Shown one piece after another: positions 33,501 through 46,640 of a stretch of DNA of 64,000 bases. A model generated the notes under the pieces. The model saw only the letters and a list, made by a program, of their open reading frames with translations. It did no database searches and was not told the DNA's origin. How positions within the stretch are numbered: the stretch's first letter is position 1; each line of letters opens with the position of its first letter. Origin of the DNA: Gymnothorax reevesii (taxonomy: Eukaryota > Chordata > Actinopteri > Anguilliformes > Muraenidae). The translations under genes and the position numbers were made by a program. The DNA is taken from the NCBI GenBank assembly GCA_029721435.1, contig CM056587.1, forward strand, positions 13,165,167 to 13,229,166, written 5' to 3'.

Positions 33501-34893
33501 TTCCTGTTGAAAGTGGGGGAATTGCATAAAAATCGAGAGAGCCGCCGCCATTTTTGAAACAACGACGTTATTGAGAGAACTAAAAAAATGTGTCGCAGGA
33601 AGTTTTGATTTGATATGCTGATGTATCTTGACCTAATGGCATGTCGCTATTGACAATAGCCATACTGCATCAAAATTCAAGATGGCCACTGCTGTTCTAT
33701 TAACAACAACGTTATCGAGTTAACGCGTAAAAGAAGTGTCGTAGGAATGTGTAATTTAGAATGCTGATGTGTCTTTCCCTAAGGCATTTTCCTATTGAAA
33801 GTGGACAACTGGGTCAAAATTCGAGATGGCCGCCACCATTTTTGTAAAAACGACATTATCGAGACAACTTCTTCAACACATATTTTTCCTGTTTTGGTTC
33901 GGTATGCTGATGTATCTTGACCTAAGGCATGTCCTTATTGATAATAGCCATGCTGAATCAAAATCCAAGATGGCCGCTGCTGTTTTTATATCAACTACGT
34001 TATCGAGTTAACTCGAAAAAGAGGTGACGTAGGAAGGTCTAATGTAGTATGCTGATGTGTCTTGACCCAAGGCATTTTCCAATTGAAAGTGGACAACTGC
34101 ATCAAAATCCGAGATGGCTGTCGCCATTGATGTAAAAACGACGTTATCGAGATAACCCGAAAAAGAAGTGTTGTAGAAAGGTCTCATTTGGTAGGCTGAT
34201 GTATCTTGATCGAAGGCATTTTCCTACTGAAATTGGGCGCACTGCGTCAAAATCCGAGATGGCCGCCGCCATTTTTGTGAAAAGGACGTAATCGAGAACG
34301 CGAAAAATATGTGTGCCAGAAAGTTCTGATTTGGTATGCTGATGTGTCTTGACCTAAGACATTTTCCCATTGAGAGAGCAGCCGCCATTATTGTAAAAAC
34401 GACGTTATCAAAAACGCAAAAAAGAAATGTCGTAGGAAGGGCTAATTTGGTATGCTGATGTAGCTTGGCCTAAGGCAGATTTCTATTGACAGTGGGCGTA
34501 CTGCGTCAAAGTCCAAGATGGTCGTCGCCTTCTTTGTAAAAACTACGTTATCGAGATGACGTGACAGATATGTGTCGTAGGAAGTTTTGATTTGGTATGC
34601 TGATGTATCTATACCTAAGGGGTGTCGCGATTGATAATAGCCATGCTGTATCAAAATCCAAGATGACCGGTGTTGTTTTTGTAATAACAACGTTATCGAG
34701 GTAACGCGAAAAGAAGTCTCGTAGGAAGGTCTAATTTGATATGCTGATGTGTCTTGACCTAAGGCATTTTCCTATTGAAAGTGGGGGAATTGCATAAAAA
34801 TCGACAGAGCCGCCGCCATTTTTGTAACAACGACGTTATCGAGAGAACGAAAAAAATGTGTCGCAGGAAGTTTTGATTTGATACGCTGATGTA

Positions 34894-36445
34894 CACTCCT
34901 GATCAAAATCTTAAGACCAGTTAAAAAATTGCAAGAATTTACATTTTGCACTGTTGTATCATAAGAAGGTTCTAAGTAGAGTTTCAAAATGCAAAAAGAA
35001 GAAATGTGAGCAAGAGACTAAATGTTTTGAGCAGGCAATTTATTGAAAAGAACAATTTAACTAAAATAGGCTGTTCATCAGCTGATCAAAAGTTTAAGAC
35101 CATAGCTAAAAAAAACCCCTAAAACAGAAATTAAAGTCTCAAAAACAGACCCAGTAATGAGTAGCTCCACCATTATTGTTGATCACTTCAAAAATTTGTG
35201 TTGGCATGCTTGATGCGAGTGTTTCCAAAAGGCTTGTAGGAATTTTGCTCCAAGTGGTGAAGATGGCTTCACGAAGGGCATCCACTGTCTGGAACTGATG
35301 TCCATTTTTGTAAACTTCCCTTGCCATCCATCCCCAAATGTTCTCAATTGGATTTAGATCAGGGGAACATGCAGGATGATCCAAAAGAGTGATGTTATTC
35401 TCCTGAAAAAAATCCTTTGTCAGACGGGCATTGTGAATTGCAGCATTGTCCTGCTGAAAGACCCAGTCATCACCACACAGACGAGGGCCCTCAGTCATGA
35501 GGGATGCCCGCTGCAACATCTCCACGTAGCCAGCTGCTGTTTGACGCCCCTGCACAACCTGGAGCTCCATTGTTCCATTGAAGGAAAAAGCACCCCAGAT
35601 CATGATGGCGCCCCCTCCGCTGTGCCGTGTTGAAAAAATCTCAGGTGGCATCTCCTTGTCATGCCAGTAGCGTTGGAAGCCGTCAGGACCATCAAGGTTA
35701 AATTTTTTCTCATCAGAGAATAAAACTTTCTTCCAACTTTGAACGTCCCATGTTTGGTGCTCCCTTGCAAAGGCCAAACGGGCAATTTTGTGGCGTTGAA
35801 GGAGTCGTGGCCTTTGAAGACGTTTTTTGTTTTTGAAGCCGTTCCTTTGCAGATGCTGTCTGATGGTTATTGGGTTGCAGTCAGCACCAGTAATGGCCTT
35901 AATTTGGGATGAGGATCGTCCCGTGTCTTGACGGACAGCCATTCGGATCCTCCGGCTCAGAGCCGGTGAGATTTTTTTGGGTCTACCACTTGATTTTTTT
36001 GTTCCATAAACCTCAGGATCTTTTAAGAAATGCAAAATGACTGTCTTACTGCGTCCAACCTCAGCAGCGATGGCACGCTGTGAGAGGCCTTGTCTATGCA
36101 GCTCAACAATCCTGCCACGTTCGAAGGAAGTGAGTTTTTTTGCTTTTCCCATCAAGAGGTCTTGACAGTGTGATTACTTGACAGAAAATGACATGGAATC
36201 CAAATTTTTTCCACAGATTTGGGCTTTTAAAGGATGTGGTCTTAAACTTTTGATCAGCTGATGAACAGCCTATTTCAGTTAAATTGTTCTTTTCAATAAA
36301 TTGCCTGCTCAAAACATTTGGTCTCTTGTTCCCATTTCTTCTTTTTGCATTTTGAAACTCTACTTAGAACCTTCTTAAGATACAACAGTGCAAAATGCAA
36401 ATTCTTGCAATTTTTTAACTGGTCTTAAGATTTTGATCAGGAGTG
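34894..36445 (-). mobile_element. Apparently complete Tc1-like transposon in satellite
   Basis: It is 1552 bp long, flanked by TA at 34892-34893 and 36446-36447. Inverted repeats of about 210 bp (34894-35103 and 36236-36445) begin CACTCCTGATCAAAATCTTA. Each has an outer GATCAAAATCTTAAGACCAG and an inner GATCAAAAGTTTAAGACCAT copy, the IR/DR layout of Sleeping-Beauty-type elements. Without it the flanks join as GCTGATG-TA-TCTTGACC, exactly the satellite consensus. It carries one uninterrupted transposase gene. Confidence 0.95.
35139..36152 (-). CDS. Tc1-like transposase, uninterrupted
   Basis: A 337-residue protein starts at ATG 36152 ([20 protein letters not shown]); the codon before it is TTG. 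It would bind the element's direct repeats and cut and insert at TA. Two helix-turn-helix segments (about residues 8-45 and 62-105) are joined by a basic GRPKK motif (56-60). The catalytic triad is D147 (LFSDEKKFN), D235 ([11 protein letters not shown]) and E270 ([11 protein letters not shown]), a D34E spacing. A glycine-rich GGGAIMIWG box lies at about 179-187. The length is normal for the family and no stop or shift is seen, unlike the three other long Tc1 copies here. Activity is inferred, not shown; expression would need a nearby or internal promoter. Confidence 0.93.
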   Translation of the reverse strand: MGKAKKLTSFERGRIVELHRQGLSQRAIAAEVGRSKTVILHFLKDPEVYGTKKSSGRPKKISPALSRRIRMAVRQDTGRSSSQIKAITGADCNPITIRQHLQRNGFKNKKRLQRPRLLQRHKIARLAFAREHQTWDVQSWKKVLFSDEKKFNLDGPDGFQRYWHDKEMPPEIFSTRHSGGGAIMIWGAFSFNGTMELQVVQGRQTAAGYVEMLQRASLMTEGPRLCGDDWVFQQDNAAIHNARLTKDFFQENNITLLDHPACSPDLNPIENIWGWMAREVYKNGHQFQTVDALREAIFTTWSKIPTSLLETLASSMPTQIFEVINNNGGATHYWVCF

Positions 36446-37033
36446 TATCTTGACCTAAGGCATGTCACTATTGATAATAGCCATACTGCATCAAAATTCA
36501 AGATGGCCCTTGCTGTTCTATTAGCAACAACATTATCGAGTTAACGCGAAAAAGAAGTGTTGTAGGAATGTGTACTTTAGAATGCTAATGTGTCTTGACC
36601 AAAGGCATTTTCCTATTGAAAGAGGACAACTGCGTTGAAATTCGAGATGGCCGCCACCATTTTTGTAAAAACGATGTTATCGAGATAACAAGAAAAGTAT
36701 GTGTTGTAGAGAGTTTTGATTTGGTATGCTGTTGTATCTTGGCCTAAGGCATGTCGCTATTGATAATAGCCATGCTGCATCAAAATTCAAGATGATCGCT
36801 GCTGTTTTTGTAACAACAACGGTATCGAGATATAGCGAAAAAGAAGTGTCGTAGGAAGGTCTAATTTGGTATGCTGATGTGTCTTGACATCAGGCATTTT
36901 CCTATTGAAAGTGGGGGAATTGCATAAAAATCGAGAGAGCCGCCGCCATTTTTGAAACTACAACGTTATTGAGAGAACGAAAAAAATGTGTCGCAGGAAG
37001 TTTTGATTTGATATGTCGTAGGAAATTCTGAAT

Positions 37034-40000
37034 TGGTAAGCTGGGCTATCTTGACCTAAGGCAGGTCACTATTGAAAATGGCTGCGCAGCATTAAAATCC
37101 AAGATGGCCACCGCCGGTTTAGTAAAATCAACATTATTGACATAATGCAAAAAATAAGAGGCCGAGGAACTTTTAATTTTGTATGCTTGACGTAAGGCAG
37201 TTCGCCATTGAAAGTGGGCGCGCTGCTTCAAAGTCCAAGATGGTCGTCGCCATCTTTGTAAAAAGATGTCTTCGAGATAATGTGAAAAATGTGTGGTAGG
37301 AAATTTTGATTTAGTATGCTGATGTGTCTTGACCTAAGGCATTTTCCTATTGAAAGTGGACAACTGCGTCAAAATCCGAGATGGCTGTCGTCATTTATGT
37401 AAAAACGATGTTATTGAGATAACCCGAAAAAGAATTGTCTTAGCAAGGTCTCATTTGGTATGCTGATGTATCTTGATCTAAGGCATTTTCCTATTGAAAG
37501 CTGGCGCACTGGGTCAAAATCCGAGATGGCCGCCGCCATTTTTGTGAAAAGGACGTAATTGAGAACGGGAAAAATATGTGTGCCAGAAAGTTCTGATTTG
37601 GTATGCTGATGGGTCTTGACGTAAGACATTTTCCTATTGAGAGAGCCGCCGCCATTATTGTAAAAACTATGTTATCGAGAGACCAAAAAAAATATGTCGC
37701 AGGAAGTTTAGATTTGATATGCTGATGTATCTTGACCGAATGGCATGTCGCTGTTGACAATAGCCATACTTCATCAAAATTCAAGATGTCCGCTGCTGTT
37801 CTATTAACAACAACGTTATCGAGTTAACGCGTCAAAGAAGTGTCGTAGGAATGTGTAATTTAGAATGCTGATATGTCTTTACCTAAGGCATTTTCCTATT
37901 GAAAGTGGACAACGGCGTCAAAATCCGAGATGGCTGTCGCCATTTATGTAAAAACGACGTTATCGAGATTACGTGACAGATATGTGCCGTAGGTAGTTTT
38001 GATTTGGTATGCTGAAGTATCTTAACCTAAGGGATGTCGCGATTGATAATAGCCATGTTGTATCCAAATCCAAGATGACCGCTGCCGTTTTTGTAACAAC
38101 AACGTTATCGAAATAACGCGAAAAAGAAGTGTCGTATGAAGGACTAATTTGATATGCTGATGTGTCTCGACCTAAGGTATTTTCCTGTTGAAAGTGGGGG
38201 AATTGCATAAAAATCGAGAGAGCCGCCGCCGTTTTTGAAACAACGACGTTATTGAGAGAACGAAAAAAATGTGTCGCAGGAAGTTTTGATTTGATATGCT
38301 GATGTATCTTGACCTAATGGTATGTCGCTATTGACAATAGCCATACTGCATCAAAATTTAAGATGGCCACTGCTGTTCTATTAACAACAACGTTATCGAG
38401 TTAACGCGTAAAAGAAGTGTCGTAGGAATGTGTAATTTAGAATGCTGATGTGTCTTTACCTAAGGCATTTTCCTATTGAAAGTGGACAACTGGGTCAAAA
38501 TTTGAGATGGTCGCCACCATTTTTGTAGAAACGACATTATCCAGACAACTTCTTCAACACATATTTTTCATGTTTTGGTTCGGTATGCTGATGTATCTTG
38601 ACCTAAGGCATGTCCTTATTGATAATAGCCATGCTGAATCAAAATCCAAGATGGCCGCTGCTGTTTTTTTATCAACTACGTTATCGAGTTAACTCGAAAA
38701 AGAGGTGACGTAGGAAGGTCTAATTTAGTATGCTTATGTGTCTTGACCCAAGGCATTTTCCAATTGAAAGTGGACAACTGCATCAAAATCCGAGATGGCT
38801 GTCGCCATTTATGTAAAAACGACGTTATCGAGATAACCCGAAAAAGAAGTGTTGTAGAAAGGTCTCATTTGGTAGGCTGATGTATCTTGATCTAAGGCAT
38901 TTTCCTACTGAAATTGGGCGCACTGCGTCAAAATCCGAGATGGCCGCCGCCATTTTTGTGAAAAGGACGTAATCGAGAACGCGAAAAATATGTGTGCCAG
39001 AAAGTTCTGATTTGGTATGCTGATGTGTCTTGACCTAAGACATTTTCCCATTGAGAGAGCAGCCGCCGTTATTGTAAAAACGACGTTATCAAAAACGCAA
39101 AAAAGAAGTGTCGTAGGAAGGGCTAATTTGGTATGCTGATGTAGCTTGGCCTAAGGCAGATTTCTATTGACAGTGGGCGTACTGCGTCAAAGTCCAAGAT
39201 GGTCGTCGCCTTCTTTGTAAAAACTACGTTATCGAGATAACGTGACAGATATGTGTCGTAGGAAGTTTTGATTTGATATGCTGATGTATCTTTACCTAAG
39301 GGGTGTCGCGATTGATAATAGCCATGCTGTATCAAAATCCAAGATGACCGGTGTTGTTTTTGTAATAACAACGTTATTGAGGTAACGCGAAAAGAAGTCT
39401 CGTAGGAAGGTCTAATTTGATATGCTGATGTGTCTTGACCTAAGGCATTTTCCTATTGAAAGTGGGGGAATTGCATAAAAATCGACAGAGCCGCCGCCAT
39501 TTTTGTAACAACGACGTTATCGAGAGAACGAAAAAAATGTGTCACGGGAAGTTTTGATTTGATACGCTGACGTATCTTGACCTAAGGCATGTCACTATTG
39601 ATAATAGCCATACTGCATCAAAATTCAAGATGGCCCTCGCTGTTCTATTAGCAACAACATTATCGAGTTAACGCGAAAAAGAAGTGTTGTAGGAATGTGT
39701 ACTTAAGAATGCTAATGTGTCTTGACCAAAGGCATTTTCCTATTGAAAGAGGACAACTGCGTTGAAATTCGAGATGGCCGCCACCATTTTTGTAAAAACG
39801 ATGTTATCGAGATAACAAGAAAAGTATGTGTTGTAGGAAGTTTTGATTTGGTATGCTGTTGTATCTTGGCCTAAGGCATGTCGCTATTGATAATAGCCAT
39901 GCTGCATCAAAATTCAAGATGATCGCTGCTGTTTTTGTAACAACAACGGTATCGAGATATAGCGAAAAACTAGCGTCGTAGGAAGGTCTAATTTGGTATG

Positions 40001-40160
40001 CTGATGTGTCTTGACATCAGGCATTTTCCTATTGAAAGTGGGGGAATTGCATAAAAATCGAGAGAGCCGCCGCCATTTTTGAAACAACAACGTTATTGAG
40101 AGAACGAAAAAAATGTGTCGCAGGAAGTTTTGATTTGATATGTCGTAGGAAATTCTGAAT
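37034..40160. repeat. Satellite higher-order unit B (one monomer short)
   Basis: It has the same unit marker and monomer order but is 3127 bp long. One 143-bp monomer present near 40772-40930 in unit C is missing at about 37660, where 'attgtaaaaac' joins directly to 'tatgttatcgagagac'. Confidence 0.85.
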
Positions 40161-43100
40161 TGGTAAGCTGGGCTATCTTGACCTAAGGCAGGTCACTATT
40201 GAAAATGGCTGCGCAGCATTAAAATCCAAGATGGCCACCGCCGGTTTAGTAAAATCAACATTATTGACATAATGCAAAAAATAAGAGGCCGAGGAACTTT
40301 TAATTTTGTATGCTTGACGTAAGGCAGTTCGCCATTGAAAGTGGGCGCGCTGCTTCAAAGTCCAAGATGGTCGTCGCCATCTTTGTAAAAAGATGTCTTC
40401 GAGATAATGTGAAAAATGTGTGGTAGGAAATTTTGATTTAGTATGCTGATGTGTCTTGACCCAAGGCATTTTCCTATTGAAAGTGGACAACTGCGTCAAA
40501 ATCCGAGATGGCTGTCGCCATTTATGTAAAAACGACGTTATTGAGATAACCCGAAAAAGAAGTGTCTTAGCAAGGTCTCATTTGGTATGCTGATGTATCT
40601 TCATCTAAGGCATTTTCCGATTGAAAGCTGGCACACTGGGTCAAAATCCGAGATGGCCGCAGCCATTTTTGTGAAAAGGACGTAATTGAGAACGGGAAAA
40701 ATATGTGTGCCAGAAAGTTCTGATTTGGTATGCTGACGGGTCTTGACGTAAGACATTTTCCTATTGAGAGAGCCGCCGCCATTATTGTAAAAACGACGTT
40801 ATCGAAAACGCGAAATAGAAGTGTCATAGGAAGGTCTAATTTGGTATGCTGATGTAGCCTGGCCTAAGGCAGATTCCTGTTGACAGTGGGCGCACTGTGT
40901 CGAAGTCCAAGATGGTCGCCGCCATCTTTGTAAAAACTATGTTATCGAGAGACCGAAAAAAATATGTCGCAGGAAGTTTAGATTTGATATGCTGATGTAT
41001 CTTGACCTAATGGCATGTCGCTGTTGACAATAGCCATACTTCATCAAAATTCAAGATGTCCGCTGCTGTTCTATTAACAACAACGTTATCGAGTTAACGC
41101 GTCAAAGAAGTGTCGTAGGAATGTGTAATTTAGAATGCTGATATGTCTTTATCTAAGGCATTTTCCTATTGAAAGTGGACAACGGCGTCAAAATCCGAGA
41201 TGGCTGTCGCCATTTATGTGAAAACGACGTTATCGAGATTACGTGACAGATATGTGCCGTAGGTAGTTTTGATTTGGTATGCTGAAGTATCTTTACCTAA
41301 GGGATGTCGCGATTGATAATAGCCATGTTGTATCCAAATCCAAGATGACCGCTGCCGTTTTTGTAACAACAACGTTATCGAAATAACGCGAAAAAGAAGT
41401 GTCGTATGAAGGACTAATTTGATATGCTTATGTGTCTCGACCTAAGGTATTTTCCTGTTGAAAGTGGGGGAATTGCATAAAAATCGAGAGAGCCGCCGCC
41501 GTTTTTGAAACAACGACGTTATTGAGAGAACGAAAAAAATGTGTCGCAGGAAGTTTTGATTTCATATGCTGATGTATCTTGACCTAATGGTATGTCGCTA
41601 TTGACAATAGCCATACTGCATCAAAATTTAAGATGGCCACTGCTGTTCTATTAACAACAACGTTATCGAGTTAACGCGTAAAAGAAGTGTCGTAGGAATG
41701 TGTAATTTAGAATGCTGATGTGTCTTCACCTAAGGCATTTTCCTATTGAAAGTGGACAACTGGGTCAAAATTCGAGATGGTCGCCACCATTTTTGTAGAA
41801 ACGACATTATCGAGACAACTTCTTCAACACATATTTTTCATGTTTTTGTTCGGTATGCTCATGTATCTTCACCTAAGGCATGTCCTTATTGATAATAGCC
41901 ATGCTGAATCAAAATCCAAGATGGCCGCTGCTGTTTTTTTATCAACTACGTTATCGAGTTAACTCGAAAAAGAGGTGACGTAGGAAGGTCTAATTTAGTA
42001 TGCTTATGTGTCTTGACCCAAGGCATTTTCCAATTGAAAGTGGACAACTGCATCAAAATCCGAGATGGCTGTCGCCATTTATGTAAAAACGACGTTATCG
42101 AGATAACCCGAAAAAGAAGTGTTGTAGAAAGGTCTCATTTGGTAGGCTGATGTATCTTGATCTAAGGCATTTTCCTACTGAAATTGGGCGCACTGCGTCA
42201 AAATCCGAGATGGCCGCCGCCATTTTTGTGAAAAGGACGTAATCGAGAACGCGAAAAATATGTGTGCCAGAAAGTTCTGATTTGGTATGCTGATGTGTCT
42301 TGACCTAAGACATTTTTCCATTGAGAGAGCAGCCGCCGTTATTGTAAAAACGACGTTATCAAAAACGCAAAAAAGAAGTGTCGTAGGAACGGCTAATTTG
42401 GTATGCTGATGAAGCTTGGCCTAAGGCAGATTTCTATTGACAGTGGGCGTACTGCGTCAAAGTCCAAGATGGTCGTCGCCTTCTTTGTAAAAACTACGTT
42501 ATCGAGATAACGTGACAGATATGTGTCGTAGGAAGTTTTGATTTGATATGCTGATGTATCTTTACCTAAGGGGTGTCGCGATTGATAATAGCCATGCTGT
42601 ATCAAAATCCAAGATGACCGGTGTTGTTTTTGTAATAACAACGTTATCGAGGTAACGCGAAAAGAAGTCTCGTAGGAAGGTCTAATTTGATATGCTGATG
42701 TGTCTTGACCTAAGGCATTTTCCTATTGAAAGTGGGGGAATTGCATAAAAATCGACAGAGCCGCCGCCATTTTTGTAACAACGACGTTATCGAGAGAACG
42801 AAAAAAATGTGTCACAGGAAGTTTTGATTTGATACGCTGACGTATCTTGACCTAAGGCATGTCACTATTGATAATAGCCATACTGCATCAAAATTCAAGA
42901 TGGCCCTCGCTGTTCTATTAGCAACAACATTATCGAGTTAACGCGAAAAAGAAGTGTTGTAGGAATGTGTACTTAAGAATGCTAATGTGTCTTGACCAAA
43001 GGCATTTTCCTATTGAAAGAGGACAACTGCGTTGACATTCGAGATGGCCGCCACCATTTTTGTAAAAACGATGTTATCGAGATAACAAGAAAAGTATGTG

Positions 43101-43430
43101 TTGTTGGAAGTTTTGATTTGGTATGCTCTTGTATCTTGGCCTAAGGCACGTCGCTATTGATAATAGCCATGCTGCATCAAAATTCAAGATGATCGCTGCT
43201 GTTTTTGTAACAACAACGGTATCGAGATATAGCGAAAAACTAGTGTTGTAGGAAGGTCTAATTTGGTATGCTGATGTGTCTTGACATCAGGCATTTTCCT
43301 ATTGAAAGTGGGGGAATTGCATAAAAATCGAGAGAGCCGCCGCCATTTTTGAAACCACAACGTTATTGAGAGAACGAAAAAAATGTGTCGCAGGAAGTTT
43401 TGATTTGATATGTCGTAGGAAATTCTGAAT
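40161..43430. repeat. Satellite higher-order unit C (complete, 3270 bp)
   Basis: I count 23 monomers, starting at about 40167, 40306, 40441, 40588, 40728, 40843, 40988 and so on to 43266, averaging 142 bp. The sequence is nearly identical to units A and B position by position. Confidence 0.85.
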
Positions 43431-45262
43431 TGGTAAGCTGGGCTATCTTGACCTAAGGCAGGTCACTATTGAAAATGGCTGCGCAGCATTAAAATCCAAG
43501 ATGGCCACCGCCGGTTTAGTAAAATCAACAGTATTGACATAATGCAAAAAATAAGAGGCCGAGGAACTTTTAATTTTGTATGCTTGACGTAAGGCAGTTC
43601 GCCATTGAAAGTGGGCGCGCTGCTTCAAAGTCCAAGATGGTCGTCGCCATCTTTGTAAAAAGATGTCTTCGAGATAATGTGAAAAATGTGTGGTAGGAAA
43701 TTTTGATTTAGTATGCTGATGTGTCTTGACCCAAGGCATTTTCCTATTGAAAGTGGACAACTGCGTCAAAATCCGAGATGGCTGTCGCCATTTATGTAAA
43801 AACGACGTTATTGAGATAACCCGAAAAAGAAGTGTCTTAGCAAGGTCTCATTTGGTATGCTGATGTATCTTCATCTAAGGCATTTTCCGATTGAAAGCTG
43901 GCACACTGGGTCAAAATCCGAGATGGCCGCAGCCATTTTTGTGAAAAGGACGTAATTGAGAACGGGAAAAATATGTGTGCCAGAAAGTTCTGATTTGGTA
44001 TGCTGACGGGTCTTGACGTAAGACATTTTCCTATTGAGAGAGCCGCCGCCATTATTGTAAAAACGACATTATCGAAAACGCGAAATAGAAGTGTCATAGG
44101 AAGGTCTAATTTGGTATGCTGATGTAGCCTGGCCTAAGGCAGATTCCTGTTGACAGTGGGCGCACTGTGTCAAAGTCCAAGATGGTCGCCGCCATCTTTG
44201 TAAAAACTATGTTATCGAGAGACCGACAAAAATATGTCGCAGGAAGTTTAGATTTGATATGCTGATGTATCTTGACCTAATGGCATGTCGCTGTTGACAA
44301 TAGCCATACTTCATCAAAATTCAAGATGTCCGCTGCTGTTCTATTAACAACAACGTTATCGAGTTAACGCGTAAAAGAAGTGTTGTAGGAATGTGTAATT
44401 TAGAATGCTGATATGTCTTTACCTAAGGCATTTTCCTATTGAAAGTGGACAACTGCGTCAAAATCCGAGATGGCTGTCGCCATTTATGTAAAAACGACGC
44501 TATCGAGATTACGTGACAGATATGTGCCGTAGGTAGTTTTGATTTGGTATGCTGAAGTATCTTTACCTAAGGGATGTCGCGATTGATAATAGCCATGTTG
44601 TATCCAAATCCAAGATGACCGCTGCCGTTTTTGTAACAACGTTATCGAAATAATGCGAAAAAGAAGTGTCGTATGAAGGACTAATTTGATATGCTGATGT
44701 GTCTCGACCTAAGGTATTTTCCTGTTGAAAGTGGGGGAATCGCATAAAAATCGAGAGAGCCGCCGCCATTTTTGAAACAACGACGTTATTGAGAGAACTA
44801 AAAAAATGTGTCGCAGGAAGTTTTGATTTGATATGCTGATGTATCTTGACCTAAGGCATGTCACTATTGATAATAGCCATACTGCATCAAAATTCAAGAT
44901 GGCCCTTGCTGTTCTATTAGCAACAACATTATCGAGTTAACGCGAAAAAGAAGTGTTGTAGGAATGTGTAATTTAGAATGCTAATGTGTCTTGACCAAAG
45001 GCATTTTCCTATTGAAAGAGGACAACTGCGTTATAATTCGAGATGGCTGCCACCATTTTTGTAAAAATGATGTTATCGAGATAACAAGAAAAGTATGTGT
45101 TGTAGGAAGTTTTGATTTGGTATGCTGTTGTATCTTGGCCTAAGGCATGTCGCTATTGATAATAGCCATGCTGCATCAAAATTCAAGATGATCGCTGCTG
45201 TTTTTGTAACAACAACGGTATCGAGATATAGCGAAAAAGAAGTGTCGTAGGAAGGTCTTATT
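43431..45262. repeat. Satellite higher-order unit D (nine monomers lost)
   Basis: It follows unit C to about 44832. It then jumps to the monomer equivalent to 42834 in unit C, a loss of about 1270 bp, or nine monomers. It continues to the 'cggtatcgagatatagcg' monomer and then grades into diverged monomers. Confidence 0.75.
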
Positions 45263-46330
45263 TGGTATGCTGATGTTTCTCTATCGGAGGAATTTTCCTA
45301 TTGAAAGTGGGTGCATTGTATCAAAATCGAAAGAGCCGCCGCCTTCTTTGTGAAAACGACGTCATCGGGAGAACGGAAAAAAATGTGTAGAAAGATTTGA
45401 TTTGATATGCTGATGTATCTTGACTTAAGGGATGTCCTATTGATAATAGCCATGCTGTATCAAATTTCAAGATGTCCGCTGCTGTTTTTGTAACAACAAC
45501 GGTATCGAGATATCGCGAAAAAGAAGTGTCGTAGGAAGGTCTTACTTGGTATGCTGATGTGTCTTTATTGTGGCATTTTCCTATAGAAAGTGGGGGCACT
45601 GCGTCAAAATCCGAGAGCCGTCGTCATTTTTGTAAGAATGACGTTATCGAGCTAACGTGAAAAAGAAGCTATGTAGGAGGGTCTACTTTGGCATGCTGAT
45701 GAATCTTGACCTAAGGTTTCCAATTGGAAGTGGGCGCACAGTGTCAAAGTCCAAATTGATCGCCGCTATTTTTGAAACAATGAAGGTATCGAGATTACGT
45801 GAAAAATGTGTGTCGTTGGAAGTTTTGATTTCGTACGCTGACATATCTACACCTAAGGCAATTCGCCATTCAAAATGGGCGAGCTGCCTCAAAATCCAAG
45901 CTGGTCACCGCCATTTTTGTAAGAACGACGATACCGAGTTAACGTGAAAAAGAAGTGTTGTAGGAAGGTCTAATTTAGTATGCTGATGTGTCTTGACCTA
46001 AGGCATTTTCCTATTGAAAGTGGACAACTGCGTCAAAATCCGAGATGGCTGTGGCCATTTGTGTAAAAACTACGTTATCAAGAGAACGCGAAAAATATGT
46101 GTCCCAGGAAGTTCTGATTCGGTATGCTGATATATCAAAATTCAAGATGACCGCTGCTGTTTTTGTAACAACAACGGTATCGAGATATAGCGAAAAAGAA
46201 GTGTCGTAGGAAGGTCTTATTTGGTATGCTGATGTGTCTTGATCGAAGGCATTTTCCTATTGAAAGTGGGGGCATTGTATGAAAATCGAAAGAGCCGCCG
46301 CCTTTTTTGTAAAAATTACGTTATCGAGAG

Positions 46331-46640
46331 AAAGCAAAAAATGTGTCCCAGGAAGTTCTGATTTGGTATGCTGATGTGTCTTGACCTAAGGCCTTTTCCA
46401 ATCGATAGTGGAGGCACTGCATAAAAATCCGAGATGGCTGTCGCAATTTTTGTAAAAACGACGTTATCGAGAGAAAGCAAAAAATGTGTCCCAGGAAGTT
46501 CTGATTTGGTATGCTGATGTGTCTTGACCTAAGGCCTTTTCCAATCGATAGTGGGGGCACTGCATAAAAATCCGAGATGGCTGTCGCCATTTTTGTAAAA
46601 ACGACGTTATCGAGAGAAAGCAAAAAATGTGTCCCAGGAA
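46331..46640. repeat. Recent local duplication at satellite edge, 143-bp period
   Basis: AAAGCAAAAAATGTGTCCCA occurs at 46331, 46474 and 46617 with nearly identical spacers. This indicates recent monomer amplification separate from the 3.27-kb units. Confidence 0.85.

Larger units (their letters stand above)
32211..37033. repeat. Satellite higher-order unit A (with transposon insertion)
   Basis: It starts at TGGTAAGCTGGGC, the junction monomer that marks each unit. It is 4823 bp long; subtracting the 1554 bp of transposon plus one TA leaves 3269 bp, matching unit C. Confidence 0.85.
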
